From assembly GCA_016719405.1 (NCBI GenBank), contig JADJZE010000001.1, positions 496,001 through 560,000 of the forward strand: 64,000 bases of DNA. The letters are read 5' to 3'. The DNA comes from Candidatus Aalborgicola lynettensis (GTDB lineage Bacteria; Pseudomonadota; Gammaproteobacteria; Burkholderiales; Burkholderiaceae_C). A program made the translations under genes and the position numbers. Position 1 is the stretch's first letter. Every line of letters starts with the position of its first letter. The notes below the pieces were generated by a model. That model did no database searches. It saw only the letters and a program-made list of their open reading frames with translations, and was not told the origin of the DNA. Below are positions 54,811 to 62,783 of the stretch, one piece after another.

Positions 54811-55896
54811 CTACGCGTTGTGAGTCGATGGCGTAACGCCCAGCAACGCATGTAGACGTGCGCTGGAGGTGGTGTACTCCAATGGCACTTTGGTATTGGG
54901 TGCGATGACGGCCATTGCAGCAAATGCTGCCAGCACACACTCGTGAAAACCGCAAACGATGAGTTTCTTTTTGCCAGGGTAGGTGTTGATGTCGCCCACA
55001 GCAAAAATACCGGGTGCGCTGGTGGCAAAGGTTTCGGTGCTGACCTGCAGTTGCTTGCGCTCCATGGCCAGGCCCCATTCAGCTATGGGCCCGAGTTTGG
55101 GTGACAGGCCTTGCAACACCAGCAGGGCATCGGTGGGAAGCGTACGCTCAGTGCCATCCACGGTGGTAATGCGCAGGGCGTTTAAGTGTCCCTGTTGTTC
55201 GTCATGCCCCGTAATCTGGCCCACCACAAATTCCATGTGCCCGGCGTCGCACAGGGTGCGCAAAGTAGCAAGGGCAACAGGATCGGCTTGCAGGGCATCG
55301 CGTCGATGCAGCAAAGTCACGCTGCGGGCCTTGTAGGGATTGCCGTCAATGTGTGCGGCACACAGAGCCAAAGCGTGCTGTACTGCTGCATCGTCACTGC
55401 CCACAATCAGTACCTGCTTATCTGCAAAATCCCCAGGATTGTTGATGCGGTAGTGCATTTGGCTGCCTTCAAAAGGCTCCAACGCCGCCACTTTGAGTGT
55501 GCGCGGCAGAAATGCACCGACACCAGCCGCGATAAACAGGGTTTTGGTGAGAAATTGCCGTCCCTTGCTGGTGGCAACTAACCAACGACCATCCGCCTGG
55601 GCCTGCACGCTGCTGACGTGTTGGTTAAAGTGAAAGCGGGGTTCAAACGGCGTAATTTGCTGGAGCAACCGCTCGGTGAGTTCGCGCCCGGTGCACACCG
55701 TAAGGGCAGGGATATCGTAAATGGGTTTGTCGGGGTACAACTCCATGCACTGACCACCGGCATAAGGCAGGGTGTCGATGACATGGGTGTGCACCGCGTG
55801 CAAACCCAATTGGAAAACCTGGAACAGCCCCACCGGGCCCGCGCCAACCACCAGCGCATCGGTCTCCAGAGGTGTACCGAATGGGGTGGAGACCAT
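54811..55896 (-). CDS. Ferredoxin-NADP reductase, thioredoxin-reductase type
   Basis: 361 residues of the type 2 ferredoxin/flavodoxin-NADP reductase family. The FAD motif is LVVGAGPVGLFQVFQL, followed by DTLPYAGGQCMELYPDKPIYD. The second nucleotide site reads LIVGSDDAAVQHAL, departing from the common GGGDSA form. The C-terminal FAD motif is GIFAVGDINTYPGKKK. There is no redox-active CxxC pair, as expected for this class. It lies 10 bases downstream of fdxA, so enzyme and electron carrier are co-expressed. Confidence 0.92.
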   Translation of the reverse strand: MVSTPFGTPLETDALVVGAGPVGLFQVFQLGLHAVHTHVIDTLPYAGGQCMELYPDKPIYDIPALTVCTGRELTERLLQQITPFEPRFHFNQHVSSVQAQADGRWLVATSKGRQFLTKTLFIAAGVGAFLPRTLKVAALEPFEGSQMHYRINNPGDFADKQVLIVGSDDAAVQHALALCAAHIDGNPYKARSVTLLHRRDALQADPVALATLRTLCDAGHMEFVVGQITGHDEQQGHLNALRITTVDGTERTLPTDALLVLQGLSPKLGPIAEWGLAMERKQLQVSTETFATSAPGIFAVGDINTYPGKKKLIVCGFHECVLAAFAAMAVIAPNTKVPLEYTTSSARLHALLGVTPSTHNA

Positions 55897-55906
55897 GGAG
55901 ACCGCT

Positions 55907-56236
55907 TTAGCGGATCAGTTGCGACAGTTTGCCGGTCTTGTCTTTCCACTCTTCGGCTTCGGGCAGCGCGGCTTTGCGTTTGGTGATGCTTTTCCAGGTG
56001 GGTAACTTGGCCAACTCGGCGTTGAGTTTGGTCATGTGGCGCTGGTCAGCTGGCACATCTTCTTCGGCATAGATGGCGTTGACCGGGCACTCAGGGATGC
56101 ACACCGCGCAATCGATGCATTCGTCAGGGTCGATAGTCAGGAAGTTGGGGCCTTCGCGGAAGCAATCTACGGGGCATACGTCCACGCAATCGGTGTACTT
56201 GCACTTGATACAGGCTTCGGTGACGGTGTGTGTCAT
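55907..56236 (-). CDS. fdxA: 7Fe ferredoxin FdxA
   Basis: 109 residues. Cysteines for one [3Fe-4S] and one [4Fe-4S] cluster are in CIKCKYTDCVDVCPVDCF and CIDCAVCIPECPV. The C-terminal extension (MTKLNAELAKLPTWKSITKR) is typical of FdxA. It is the first gene of the pair with the reductase. Confidence 0.95.
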   Translation of the reverse strand: MTHTVTEACIKCKYTDCVDVCPVDCFREGPNFLTIDPDECIDCAVCIPECPVNAIYAEEDVPADQRHMTKLNAELAKLPTWKSITKRKAALPEAEEWKDKTGKLSQLIR

Positions 56237-56365
56237 TTTGTTTTACTAGGGCGAGGAGAGGATTAACGGAATCCCCTGATTTTATTGGCTTTTATGGCCC
56301 CTACTGTCGCGTGGGCGCACAGTGGGGTATTCAAACAGCGTGGCTTGTTACAGGTCAACTCAGGG

Positions 56366-57700
56366 TCAACCCAGCATCAAGGCGCCTGACGTCTTGTGGC
56401 TGGCGGTATCTACCAGAATCAGCGAACCCAGTACGCGCGATTGGGCATAGGGCAGTGCGGGAATGGCTTCTTGCAGGCTGAGTTCGATGTGGCCGATGGC
56501 ATTGGGCTCGATCTGCGTGGCGTCGTGCTCTTCCAGGGAGTTGATGTCCAGGTTGTGCACGATGCGTTTGACCTTGGCCTTGATCCAGCGGTGGCCATGC
56601 AGGGCCCAGTAGACGCGACCTGCCACCAACGGCTCGTCGTCCATCCAGGCCACGGTGGCTTTGATTTCACGTGTAGCGTCAAAGTGGCTGGGCGCATCGT
56701 TGCTGGCCAGCAGCCAGTCGCCGCGGGATACATCCACTTCGCGGTCCAGCACAATGCCGGCGCCGTGGCCAGCGCGCACGTTCATGGGCACGCGGGCGTG
56801 GTTGAGTACCTGGGCAATTTTGGCCGTTTGGCCGCTGGGCAAAATGGAGATGGTGTCGCCGGGCTGTACGGTGCCAGTGGCCACACGGCCCCAAAACACG
56901 CGCCGCCCTTGGCTGGTGTCGCTGCTGGCAGAGAACTTTTCCACCCACTGCACGGGGAATGCAAACGGAACCTCGGTTTCGGCCGCCGTCACCGGCAGTT
57001 GCTCCAGCAAGCTGAGCAGGCTGGGGCCGGTGTAATCGCACCAGCCTTCGGTCGCGGTCACCACGTTGTCGCCCTTCAAGGCCGAGATCGGGATGATGGC
57101 GGTCACGGCAATGCCTGCGTGTTCGGCAAAGGCCTGCAGCGCGGCGCGGATTTTGTGGAATGCGGCAGTGGCGTCCGCGCCCAGTGCGTCAAGCTTGTTT
57201 ACCGTAAACACAATGCCGGGAACGCGCAGCATGTTCACCAGCAACGAGTGGCGGCGCGTTTGGGGCAGCAACTCCACCAAGCCTTCTACGTTCCACTTGA
57301 GTTTGGTGGCATCCACCAGCACCACAGCGGCATGCGCGCCACTGGCGGCGGTGACCATGTTGCGGGTGTACTGCACATGGCCGGGGGCATCGCCAATGAT
57401 GAACTTGCGGTGTGGCGTGGCGAAGTAGCGGTAGGCCACGTCGATGGTGATGCCTTGTTCGCGCTCGGCTGACAGGCCATCGGTGAACAGGGCCAGGTCG
57501 GCCTCGCCACTTTTGGAGACGTTGGCAATCTGGTCTTGCATCACGCTGCGGCTGTCGACCAGCAGGCGGCCAATCAGGGTGCTTTTGCCGTCGTCGACGC
57601 TGCCGCAGGTGATGAAACGCAGGGCAGATGAAGTGTCATTTGTGCCCGCAGAGCCGGTGGGATGTGCGGAAGCAGCTATCGAATTCATAGTGGTTGTCAT
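56366..57700 (-). CDS. cysN: Sulfate adenylyltransferase subunit 1 (GTPase)
   Basis: 444 residues. GTPase that drives ATP sulfurylase with CysD, activating sulfate to APS. G1 is CGSVDDGKST, G3 GDAPGHVQYTRNM (D-x-P-G), G4 NKLDA; beta-barrel domains follow. No APS-kinase domain is fused. The first ~22 residues (MNSIAASAHPTGSAGTNDTS) are not part of the GTPase and are encoded by a copy of the dispersed element. It starts one base after the cysD stop. Confidence 0.95.
   Translation of the reverse strand: MTTTMNSIAASAHPTGSAGTNDTSSALRFITCGSVDDGKSTLIGRLLVDSRSVMQDQIANVSKSGEADLALFTDGLSAEREQGITIDVAYRYFATPHRKFIIGDAPGHVQYTRNMVTAASGAHAAVVLVDATKLKWNVEGLVELLPQTRRHSLLVNMLRVPGIVFTVNKLDALGADATAAFHKIRAALQAFAEHAGIAVTAIIPISALKGDNVVTATEGWCDYTGPSLLSLLEQLPVTAAETEVPFAFPVQWVEKFSASSDTSQGRRVFWGRVATGTVQPGDTISILPSGQTAKIAQVLNHARVPMNVRAGHGAGIVLDREVDVSRGDWLLASNDAPSHFDATREIKATVAWMDDEPLVAGRVYWALHGHRWIKAKVKRIVHNLDINSLEEHDATQIEPNAIGHIELSLQEAIPALPYAQSRVLGSLILVDTASHKTSGALMLG
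57655..57692. repeat. Dispersed element copy inside the cysN start region
   Basis: GGATGTGCGGAAGCAGCTAT on the plus strand matches the core of the intergenic elements; on the coding strand it gives codons for AASAHP. The same block occurs at the start of the DUF934 gene. Confidence 0.7.
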
Positions 57701-57701
57701 T

Positions 57702-58646
57702 TTAGAAATACCCGTCTTTCTTGCGCTTTTCCATCGAGGCTTCGGACGTTTTGTCGTCCATGCGGGTGGCGCCGCGCTCGCTCACGTCGGCGGCCAGTGT
57801 TTCGATCACGATGTCGCCGGCCGTAGCGGCCAGGCTTTCCACCGGGCAGGTGCAGGTGATGTCGCCCACGGTGCGGAAACGCACGTCGCGGCTCTCCACC
57901 GTCTCTCCGGGTTTGGCTGGCGTGAGTTCAGTCACCGGCACCAGAAGGCCTTTGCGCTCGACCACGTCACGCTTGTGGGTGTAGTAAAGGCTTGGCAGGG
58001 CGATCTTTTCGCGCTCGATGTACTGCCACACGTCCAGCTCGGTCCAGTTGCTGATGGGGAACACGCGGAAGTGTTCGCCGGGCTGAAGGCGGGTGTTAAA
58101 CAGCGTCCACAGCTCGGGGCGCTGGGCCTTGGGTTGCCATTGGCCGAAGCTGTCGCGGTGGGAGAAGATGCGCTCTTTGGCGCGGGCTTTTTCCTCGTCG
58201 CGGCGGGCGCCGCCGATCAGCGCGTCAAAGCGGAATTCGTCAATGGCTTCCAGCAAAGTGACCGACTGGTGCACATTGCGGCTCTCACCGGGATGGGCCA
58301 GGCGCACAGTGCCGCGTTTCATGGAGTCTTCCACGCTGCGCACGATCAACTCGGCGCCGAGTTCCTTGGCGCGGAAGTCGCGGAAATCGGTCACTTCATG
58401 GAAGTTGTGGCCGGTGTCGATCATCAACAGCGGGTAGGGGATGCCACCGCCGGATGCTTTGCTGCCAAAAGCTTTTTCGGCGCATTTGAGCATGACCAGC
58501 GAGTCCTTGCCGCCCGAAAAGAGCAGGGTGGGGCGCTCAAAGGCGGCGGCGACTTCGCGCAGGATGAAAATGGTTTCTTCTTCGAGTGCGTCGAGGTGCT
58601 GGTTGGAGAGGCGGTCGAAATGGGTGGGTTCAGTCATGGCATTCAT
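57702..58646 (-). CDS. cysD: Sulfate adenylyltransferase subunit 2
   Basis: 314 residues, catalytic ATP sulfurylase subunit of the PAPS-reductase-like fold. The PP-motif LLFSGGKDSLVMLKCAEKAF binds ATP; HNFHEVTDFRD, GGARRDEEKARAKERIFSHR and NWTELDVWQYIEREKI are conserved. It makes APS with CysN. Its start overlaps the cysH stop by four bases. Confidence 0.96.
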   Translation of the reverse strand: MNAMTEPTHFDRLSNQHLDALEEETIFILREVAAAFERPTLLFSGGKDSLVMLKCAEKAFGSKASGGGIPYPLLMIDTGHNFHEVTDFRDFRAKELGAELIVRSVEDSMKRGTVRLAHPGESRNVHQSVTLLEAIDEFRFDALIGGARRDEEKARAKERIFSHRDSFGQWQPKAQRPELWTLFNTRLQPGEHFRVFPISNWTELDVWQYIEREKIALPSLYYTHKRDVVERKGLLVPVTELTPAKPGETVESRDVRFRTVGDITCTCPVESLAATAGDIVIETLAADVSERGATRMDDKTSEASMEKRKKDGYF

Positions 58647-59449
58647 GCTTTGGATTTTTCATGCGAATCGGTGGCTTTAACGTGCAGGCCACACTCTTTG
58701 GCGGCGCCACCTTCCAGATTGGCTTCCCACCACCAGCGGCCGGAGCGGAAGTCTTCACCCAGGCTGATGGCGCGGGTGCAGGGCTCGCAGCCAATGCTGG
58801 GGAAAAACTGGTCGTGCAGGGGATTGTAAGCAACCCCGTTTTCGCGGATGTAGTGCCACACATCGCCCCAGGTCCAGTTGGCCAGGGGGTTGATCTTGGT
58901 GCGTGGTTCCGAGGTGTCCACCAGCGGCACGTCGGCACGGGCACCGCTTTGCTCGCGGCGCAACCCCGTAATCCAGGCCTGTTTACCCGCCAAAGCGCGC
59001 GCCAGGGGCTCCATTTTGCGGATGTTGCAGCACTCTTTGCGCAGGGCGATGGTTTTGTACATGGCCTCCATGCCTTCGCGCGCCACAAACTGCACCACCG
59101 ATTCTTGCACCGGGGTGTACACCGTGACCGGCGCCCGCGAGCTGGCCTTGAACTGCTCCAGCAAGGCCAGTGTTTCGCTGTGCAGGCGGCCGGTTTCCAG
59201 CACAAAGATGCCAATGTCGAGTTGCAGGCTGTTGATAAGGTGGCTAATCACCACGTCTTCGGCGCCCAGGCTGGAGGCCTGCACCACCGTTGCGGCGCCG
59301 CCATCCACACCCGCGAACTGTGCCGCCGCTTGCGACAAGGCAGCGCGTGCCTCAGCCAACTTGAGGGTGTATTGGCTCGACGCTCGTGCATTGAGCGCCA
59401 TGGCGCTGCCCGCGGGTTGTGGCGCTACTTGAAAGGTGGAGCTGTTCAT
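58643..59449 (-). CDS. cysH: Adenylylsulfate (APS) reductase, [4Fe-4S] CysH
   Basis: 268 residues. Reduces APS to sulfite. Besides the PP-loop region (ASSLGAEDVVISHLIN) it has the iron-sulfur cysteines as KECCNIRK and CEPCTRA, and the C-terminal catalytic Cys in KECGLHV. The CC...CxxC pair identifies the APS type rather than the cluster-free PAPS reductase, in agreement with the absence of an APS kinase gene here. GGAGG precedes the start at 59449. Confidence 0.94.
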   Translation of the reverse strand: MNSSTFQVAPQPAGSAMALNARASSQYTLKLAEARAALSQAAAQFAGVDGGAATVVQASSLGAEDVVISHLINSLQLDIGIFVLETGRLHSETLALLEQFKASSRAPVTVYTPVQESVVQFVAREGMEAMYKTIALRKECCNIRKMEPLARALAGKQAWITGLRREQSGARADVPLVDTSEPRTKINPLANWTWGDVWHYIRENGVAYNPLHDQFFPSIGCEPCTRAISLGEDFRSGRWWWEANLEGGAAKECGLHVKATDSHEKSKA

Positions 59450-59510
59450 TGGATAACCTCCGTGCTGCGCACTGGGGTGCGAGCGTGTTTGGGGCTGCCC
59501 TGCACGGCGC

Positions 59511-59906
59511 TCATGCAGCCACCCCACGGGCAAACTGCGGCTGTACGGTTGCGGCATCGCCTTGGTAAAAGGCGGCATAACGCTCCAACTGGGCTTGGGC
59601 AAAGTCGGCGTTTTGGTCTTCGCGCAGCACGGCGCAATCAAAGCCGGTGCGTTGCATTTGCAGCAACTGGTCGATCAGCACGTCGCCGGTGGCGCGGATT
59701 TCACCTTTAAAACCCATGCGCCGACGCAGCAGAAACGCCTGGCTGAAGGCGCGGCCATCGGTGAACTTGGGGAAGTTCAAGTCCACCCGGTCGATGCCAT
59801 CCAATGCCAGCGTGCGGGGGTCGGCATCGTTTGCCAGTTCAATGGCATTTTGGCCATTTGCGCCCGTGGAATGTGCGGAAGCAGCTATTAATTTCATAGT
59901 AATCAT
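59511..59906 (-). CDS. DUF934 protein of the sulfate assimilation operon
   Basis: 131 residues of DUF934, found almost only beside cysI/cysH and probably an accessory of sulfite reductase. Markers are LNFPKFTDGRAFSQAFLLRR, GEIRATGDVLIDQLLQMQRT and GFDCAVLREDQNADFA. The N-terminal MKLIAASAHSTGANGQN comes from a dispersed element copy and resembles the N-terminus of CysN. Either of two close ATGs (59906, 59897) may start it. Confidence 0.88.
   Translation of the reverse strand: MITMKLIAASAHSTGANGQNAIELANDADPRTLALDGIDRVDLNFPKFTDGRAFSQAFLLRRRMGFKGEIRATGDVLIDQLLQMQRTGFDCAVLREDQNADFAQAQLERYAAFYQGDAATVQPQFARGVAA
59872..59905. repeat. Dispersed element copy inside the DUF934 start region
   Basis: ATGTGCGGAAGCAGCTATTA with TTTCATAG matches the copy in cysN almost base for base across the core, then diverges. 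Confidence 0.7.
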
Positions 59907-59949
59907 GGGGCAATCGGTGCTATTCGGTGGGCGTTAGGTTGACGGTGGC

Positions 59950-61767
59950 TCAGGCTTCTTGGGTGTCGCGGGCGTAGCCGGGTTTGTTGTGCAGCACGTC
60001 TTCGCCCTCGGGCAGGTCCGGGATGCGCGCGGCGTTGGCGGCCAGCTTGAACGGCTCATGCCCCACGCGGCGCAGGGTGTCGATGAAGTGTTCGCGGCCC
60101 TGGCGCAGATTCTTGTAGGTGGTCAAAACCGCCTCAATCACACCGGGCACTTCGAGCGCGCCGAACGACGGACCGACGACCTTGCCCGGGGTGGCGGGGC
60201 CACTGAGTCGGGTGCCGTCGGAGCCGCCCAGCGACACCTGGTACCACTCGCGCCCGTCCTTGTCCACACCCAGAATGCCGATGTGGCCGCTGTGGTGGTG
60301 GCCGCAGGAGTTGATGCAGCCGCTGATGTGCAGGTCGATGTCGCCCAGGTCGAACAGCTCGTCCAGGTCCTGGTAACGCTCGGTGATGGCAGCCGCGATG
60401 GGGATGGAGCGCGCATTGGCCAGCGAGCAGAAGTCGCCGCCGGGGCAGGAAATCATGTCGGTCAGCAGACCGATATTGGGCTTGGCCAGGCCCAGGGCAC
60501 GCGCGGCGCGCCACAGGTCGGGCAACTGGTTTTCGTGCACCCAGGGCAGGAGCAGGTTTTGGTCGTGCGTGACGCGGGCTTCGCCAGCGGAATACTGCTG
60601 CGCCAGATCGGCGGCGGCGTCCAACTGGTCTTCGGTCGCATCACCAGGGGCATAACCCAGGCGCTTGAAAGACAGTGTCACGGCGCGCAGCGCCGGGTTG
60701 CGGTGGGCGCTGACGTTGCGGGCCAGCCAGCGCTGGTATTCGCTCTCTTCGGCCGCCGTGATGGGCTGGCTGGTGGACGACACGGTGGGCAGAACGGGTG
60801 GCACAAAGCAGGCACTGACGCGGTCCAGCTCGGCCTGGGTGATGGTGTGCGGGGCGCCGTCTTGCTCGACGATGGCGCGGTACTCGGCCTCCACCTGGTC
60901 CACGTAGCGCTGGCCTTCGGCCTTGACCAAAATCTTGATACGCGCCTTCCAGACGTTGTCGCGCCGGCCATAACCGTTGTAGACGCGGATCACCGCTTCC
61001 AGGTAATTGAGAATCTGGTTCCAAGGCAAAAACTCGCGCACTACCGGGCTGATGACGGGTGTGCGGCCCATGCCACCGCCTACGCGCACAACAAAGCCCA
61101 GTTCACCCTCCGCATTCTTGACCAGTTGCAGGCCCACGTCGTACCAGGGCAGGGCGGCGCGGTCTTCCGCACCACCGGTGACCGAAATCTTGAATTTGCG
61201 CGGCAGAAAGGAAAACTCGGGGTGCAGCGTGCCCCATTGGCGGATGATTTCACAAAACGGGCGCGGATCGGCCACTTCGTCGGTGGCGATACCGGCCAGC
61301 GCATCGCTGGCCACGTTGCGGATGCAGTTGCCGCTGGTTTGGATGCCGTGCAAGTCCACACTGGCCAGCAAATCCATCACATCCGCCGCTTTGGTCAGTG
61401 GAATCCAGTTGTATTGCACGTTCACGCGGGTCGTGAAGTGGCCATAACCGTGTTTGAGGCGCGGCGCGGGGGTGTTGCTAAGCTGGTCTTGGGTGTGCTG
61501 GGCCTGCTCAAACAGTTCGGCAGCGGGTTGGTCGTACTCGCGGGCGATTTTCGCCAGCACGTGCAACTGGCGGCTGGACAACTCACCGTAGGGAACGGAC
61601 ACCCGCAGCATGGGTGCATACCGCTGGATGTACCAGCCGTTTTGCAGGCGCAGGGGGCGGAACTCGGCATCACCCAGCGTGCCGGCCAGGTTGCGTTCCA
61701 GCTGGTCGCGGAACTGGGCAGCGCGGTTCTTGACGAGTTGGCGGTCGAATGCGGTGTACTGGTACAT
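59950..61767 (-). CDS. cysI: Sulfite reductase hemoprotein (nitrite/sulfite reductase family)
   Basis: 605 residues. Six-electron reduction of sulfite to sulfide with sirohaem and [4Fe-4S]. Cluster ligands are in SCPGGDFCSLA and SGCINSCGHHHSG. Substrate-binding Arg/Lys segments are in TSGNCIRNVASD and FLPRKFKISVTGG. Both ferrodoxin-like repeats are visible (GHFTTRVNVQYNWIPL; the second near the C-terminal half). Start 61767 (MYQYTAFDRQLV) lies downstream of tauE. No CysJ flavoprotein is nearby, so the electron donor may be ferredoxin. Confidence 0.95.
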   Translation of the reverse strand: MYQYTAFDRQLVKNRAAQFRDQLERNLAGTLGDAEFRPLRLQNGWYIQRYAPMLRVSVPYGELSSRQLHVLAKIAREYDQPAAELFEQAQHTQDQLSNTPAPRLKHGYGHFTTRVNVQYNWIPLTKAADVMDLLASVDLHGIQTSGNCIRNVASDALAGIATDEVADPRPFCEIIRQWGTLHPEFSFLPRKFKISVTGGAEDRAALPWYDVGLQLVKNAEGELGFVVRVGGGMGRTPVISPVVREFLPWNQILNYLEAVIRVYNGYGRRDNVWKARIKILVKAEGQRYVDQVEAEYRAIVEQDGAPHTITQAELDRVSACFVPPVLPTVSSTSQPITAAEESEYQRWLARNVSAHRNPALRAVTLSFKRLGYAPGDATEDQLDAAADLAQQYSAGEARVTHDQNLLLPWVHENQLPDLWRAARALGLAKPNIGLLTDMISCPGGDFCSLANARSIPIAAAITERYQDLDELFDLGDIDLHISGCINSCGHHHSGHIGILGVDKDGREWYQVSLGGSDGTRLSGPATPGKVVGPSFGALEVPGVIEAVLTTYKNLRQGREHFIDTLRRVGHEPFKLAANAARIPDLPEGEDVLHNKPGYARDTQEA

Positions 61768-61827
61768 AAATTTCAAAAAGAGGCCATCCGCACACCGCTG
61801 AAGCGGTGCACAAACCGGCTCCAAGGT

Positions 61828-62619
61828 TTACAGGGCAATTAATTTGGTGCCGGCATACGCCAGCAAGACGGAGAGCAGGGAACGGATCACACGTTCGGGG
61901 GTTTTGGTCATCAGGTGCGAACCCACCCAGATACCGGGCAGCGAGCCTGCCAGCAGGCAGCCCAGCATGGGCCAGTCCACCGAACCCAGCGAAGCGTGTC
62001 CAAAACCGGCCACCAGTGTAAGCGGTACCGCGTAGGCAATATCGGCCGCCACAATGCGCGGCAGGGGTAACAGGGGGTACAAAATCATCAGCACCGTGAC
62101 ACCAATGGCGCCAGCCCCCACCGAGGTAAGGGTGACCAGCGTGCCAATGACGGCGCCAAACAGCAGCGGCAGGCTCCAGTGGCGGGGGCGTGCCGCAGCG
62201 GCCTCTTGCCCACGGGCCACGGTGGTGGGGGTGACCTTGCCGTGCAGCACCTTGTACAGCGTGGCCGCTGCGGTGAGCAGCAGGGCAATCCCCAGGGCGG
62301 TGGTCATGATTTTTTGCACCTTGGGGTCGGTGGCACCCACGGTGTGCAGCAGGTACAGCGTAATCAGTGAAGCGGGAATGCTGCCCGCCGACAGGTTGAG
62401 CACCACGGGCCAGTCGATGTGTTTGGAGCGCGCCAGCTTGACGGTGCCCCCCATTTTGGTGAAAGCCGCAAACAGCAAGTCGGTGCCCACGGCCATGTAG
62501 GGCTTGACGCCAAAGAAAAAGATCAGGATCGGCGTCATCAGGGAGCCGCCGCCCACGCCCGTCAGGCCCACCACGGTCCCAACAAAAAAACCCGCAAAGA
62601 CAAACGCTAATTCAGTCAT
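61828..62619 (-). CDS. tauE: TauE/SafE-type membrane transporter
   Basis: 263 residues with seven to eight membrane segments. The repeated motif GLTGVGGGSLMTPILIF near the N-terminus and its counterpart LTSVGAGAIGVTVLMILYP in the second half are the family hallmark. Members move sulfite or related sulfur anions. As first gene of the cys operon it may import an organosulfur or sulfate-derived anion, or remove excess sulfite. Direction is not known. Confidence 0.88.
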   Translation of the reverse strand: MTELAFVFAGFFVGTVVGLTGVGGGSLMTPILIFFFGVKPYMAVGTDLLFAAFTKMGGTVKLARSKHIDWPVVLNLSAGSIPASLITLYLLHTVGATDPKVQKIMTTALGIALLLTAAATLYKVLHGKVTPTTVARGQEAAAARPRHWSLPLLFGAVIGTLVTLTSVGAGAIGVTVLMILYPLLPLPRIVAADIAYAVPLTLVAGFGHASLGSVDWPMLGCLLAGSLPGIWVGSHLMTKTPERVIRSLLSVLLAYAGTKLIAL

Positions 62620-62645
62620 GGGGGCGACTGTAGAGGTATAGGCTT

Positions 62646-62686
62646 ATATTGAAAAATATATTTTTGCTATGTTCTTATTTCAATAT
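62646..62686 (-). promoter_or_regulatory. Promoter and AT-rich dyad of the cys operon
   Basis: ATATTGAAA (62646-62654) and TTTCAATAT (62678-62686) are perfect inverted copies. On the minus strand TTGAAA (62683-62678) and TATATT (62660-62655) form a sigma-70 promoter with exact 17-base spacing. The dyad is a candidate site for CysB, the usual LysR regulator of such operons. Confidence 0.65.
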
Positions 62687-62783
62687 CGTATATAGATGGT
62701 ATGACCTGCTATTTTTGAACCGGGCGGTGGGGTGCAGACTCCAGTCGAGCCGCCCAACGGGTAATGCAGTGCACCGCCGGTGT

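Noticed and set aside
59959..61842. Open frame of 627 codons on the plus strand opposite cysI
   Set aside because: It is the antisense of cysI in a GC-rich gene; His/Gln/Gly-rich sequence without domains. The same holds for long frames opposite receptor 1 (11205-12596), the hybrid kinase (24415-25407) and dctM (33558-34922).
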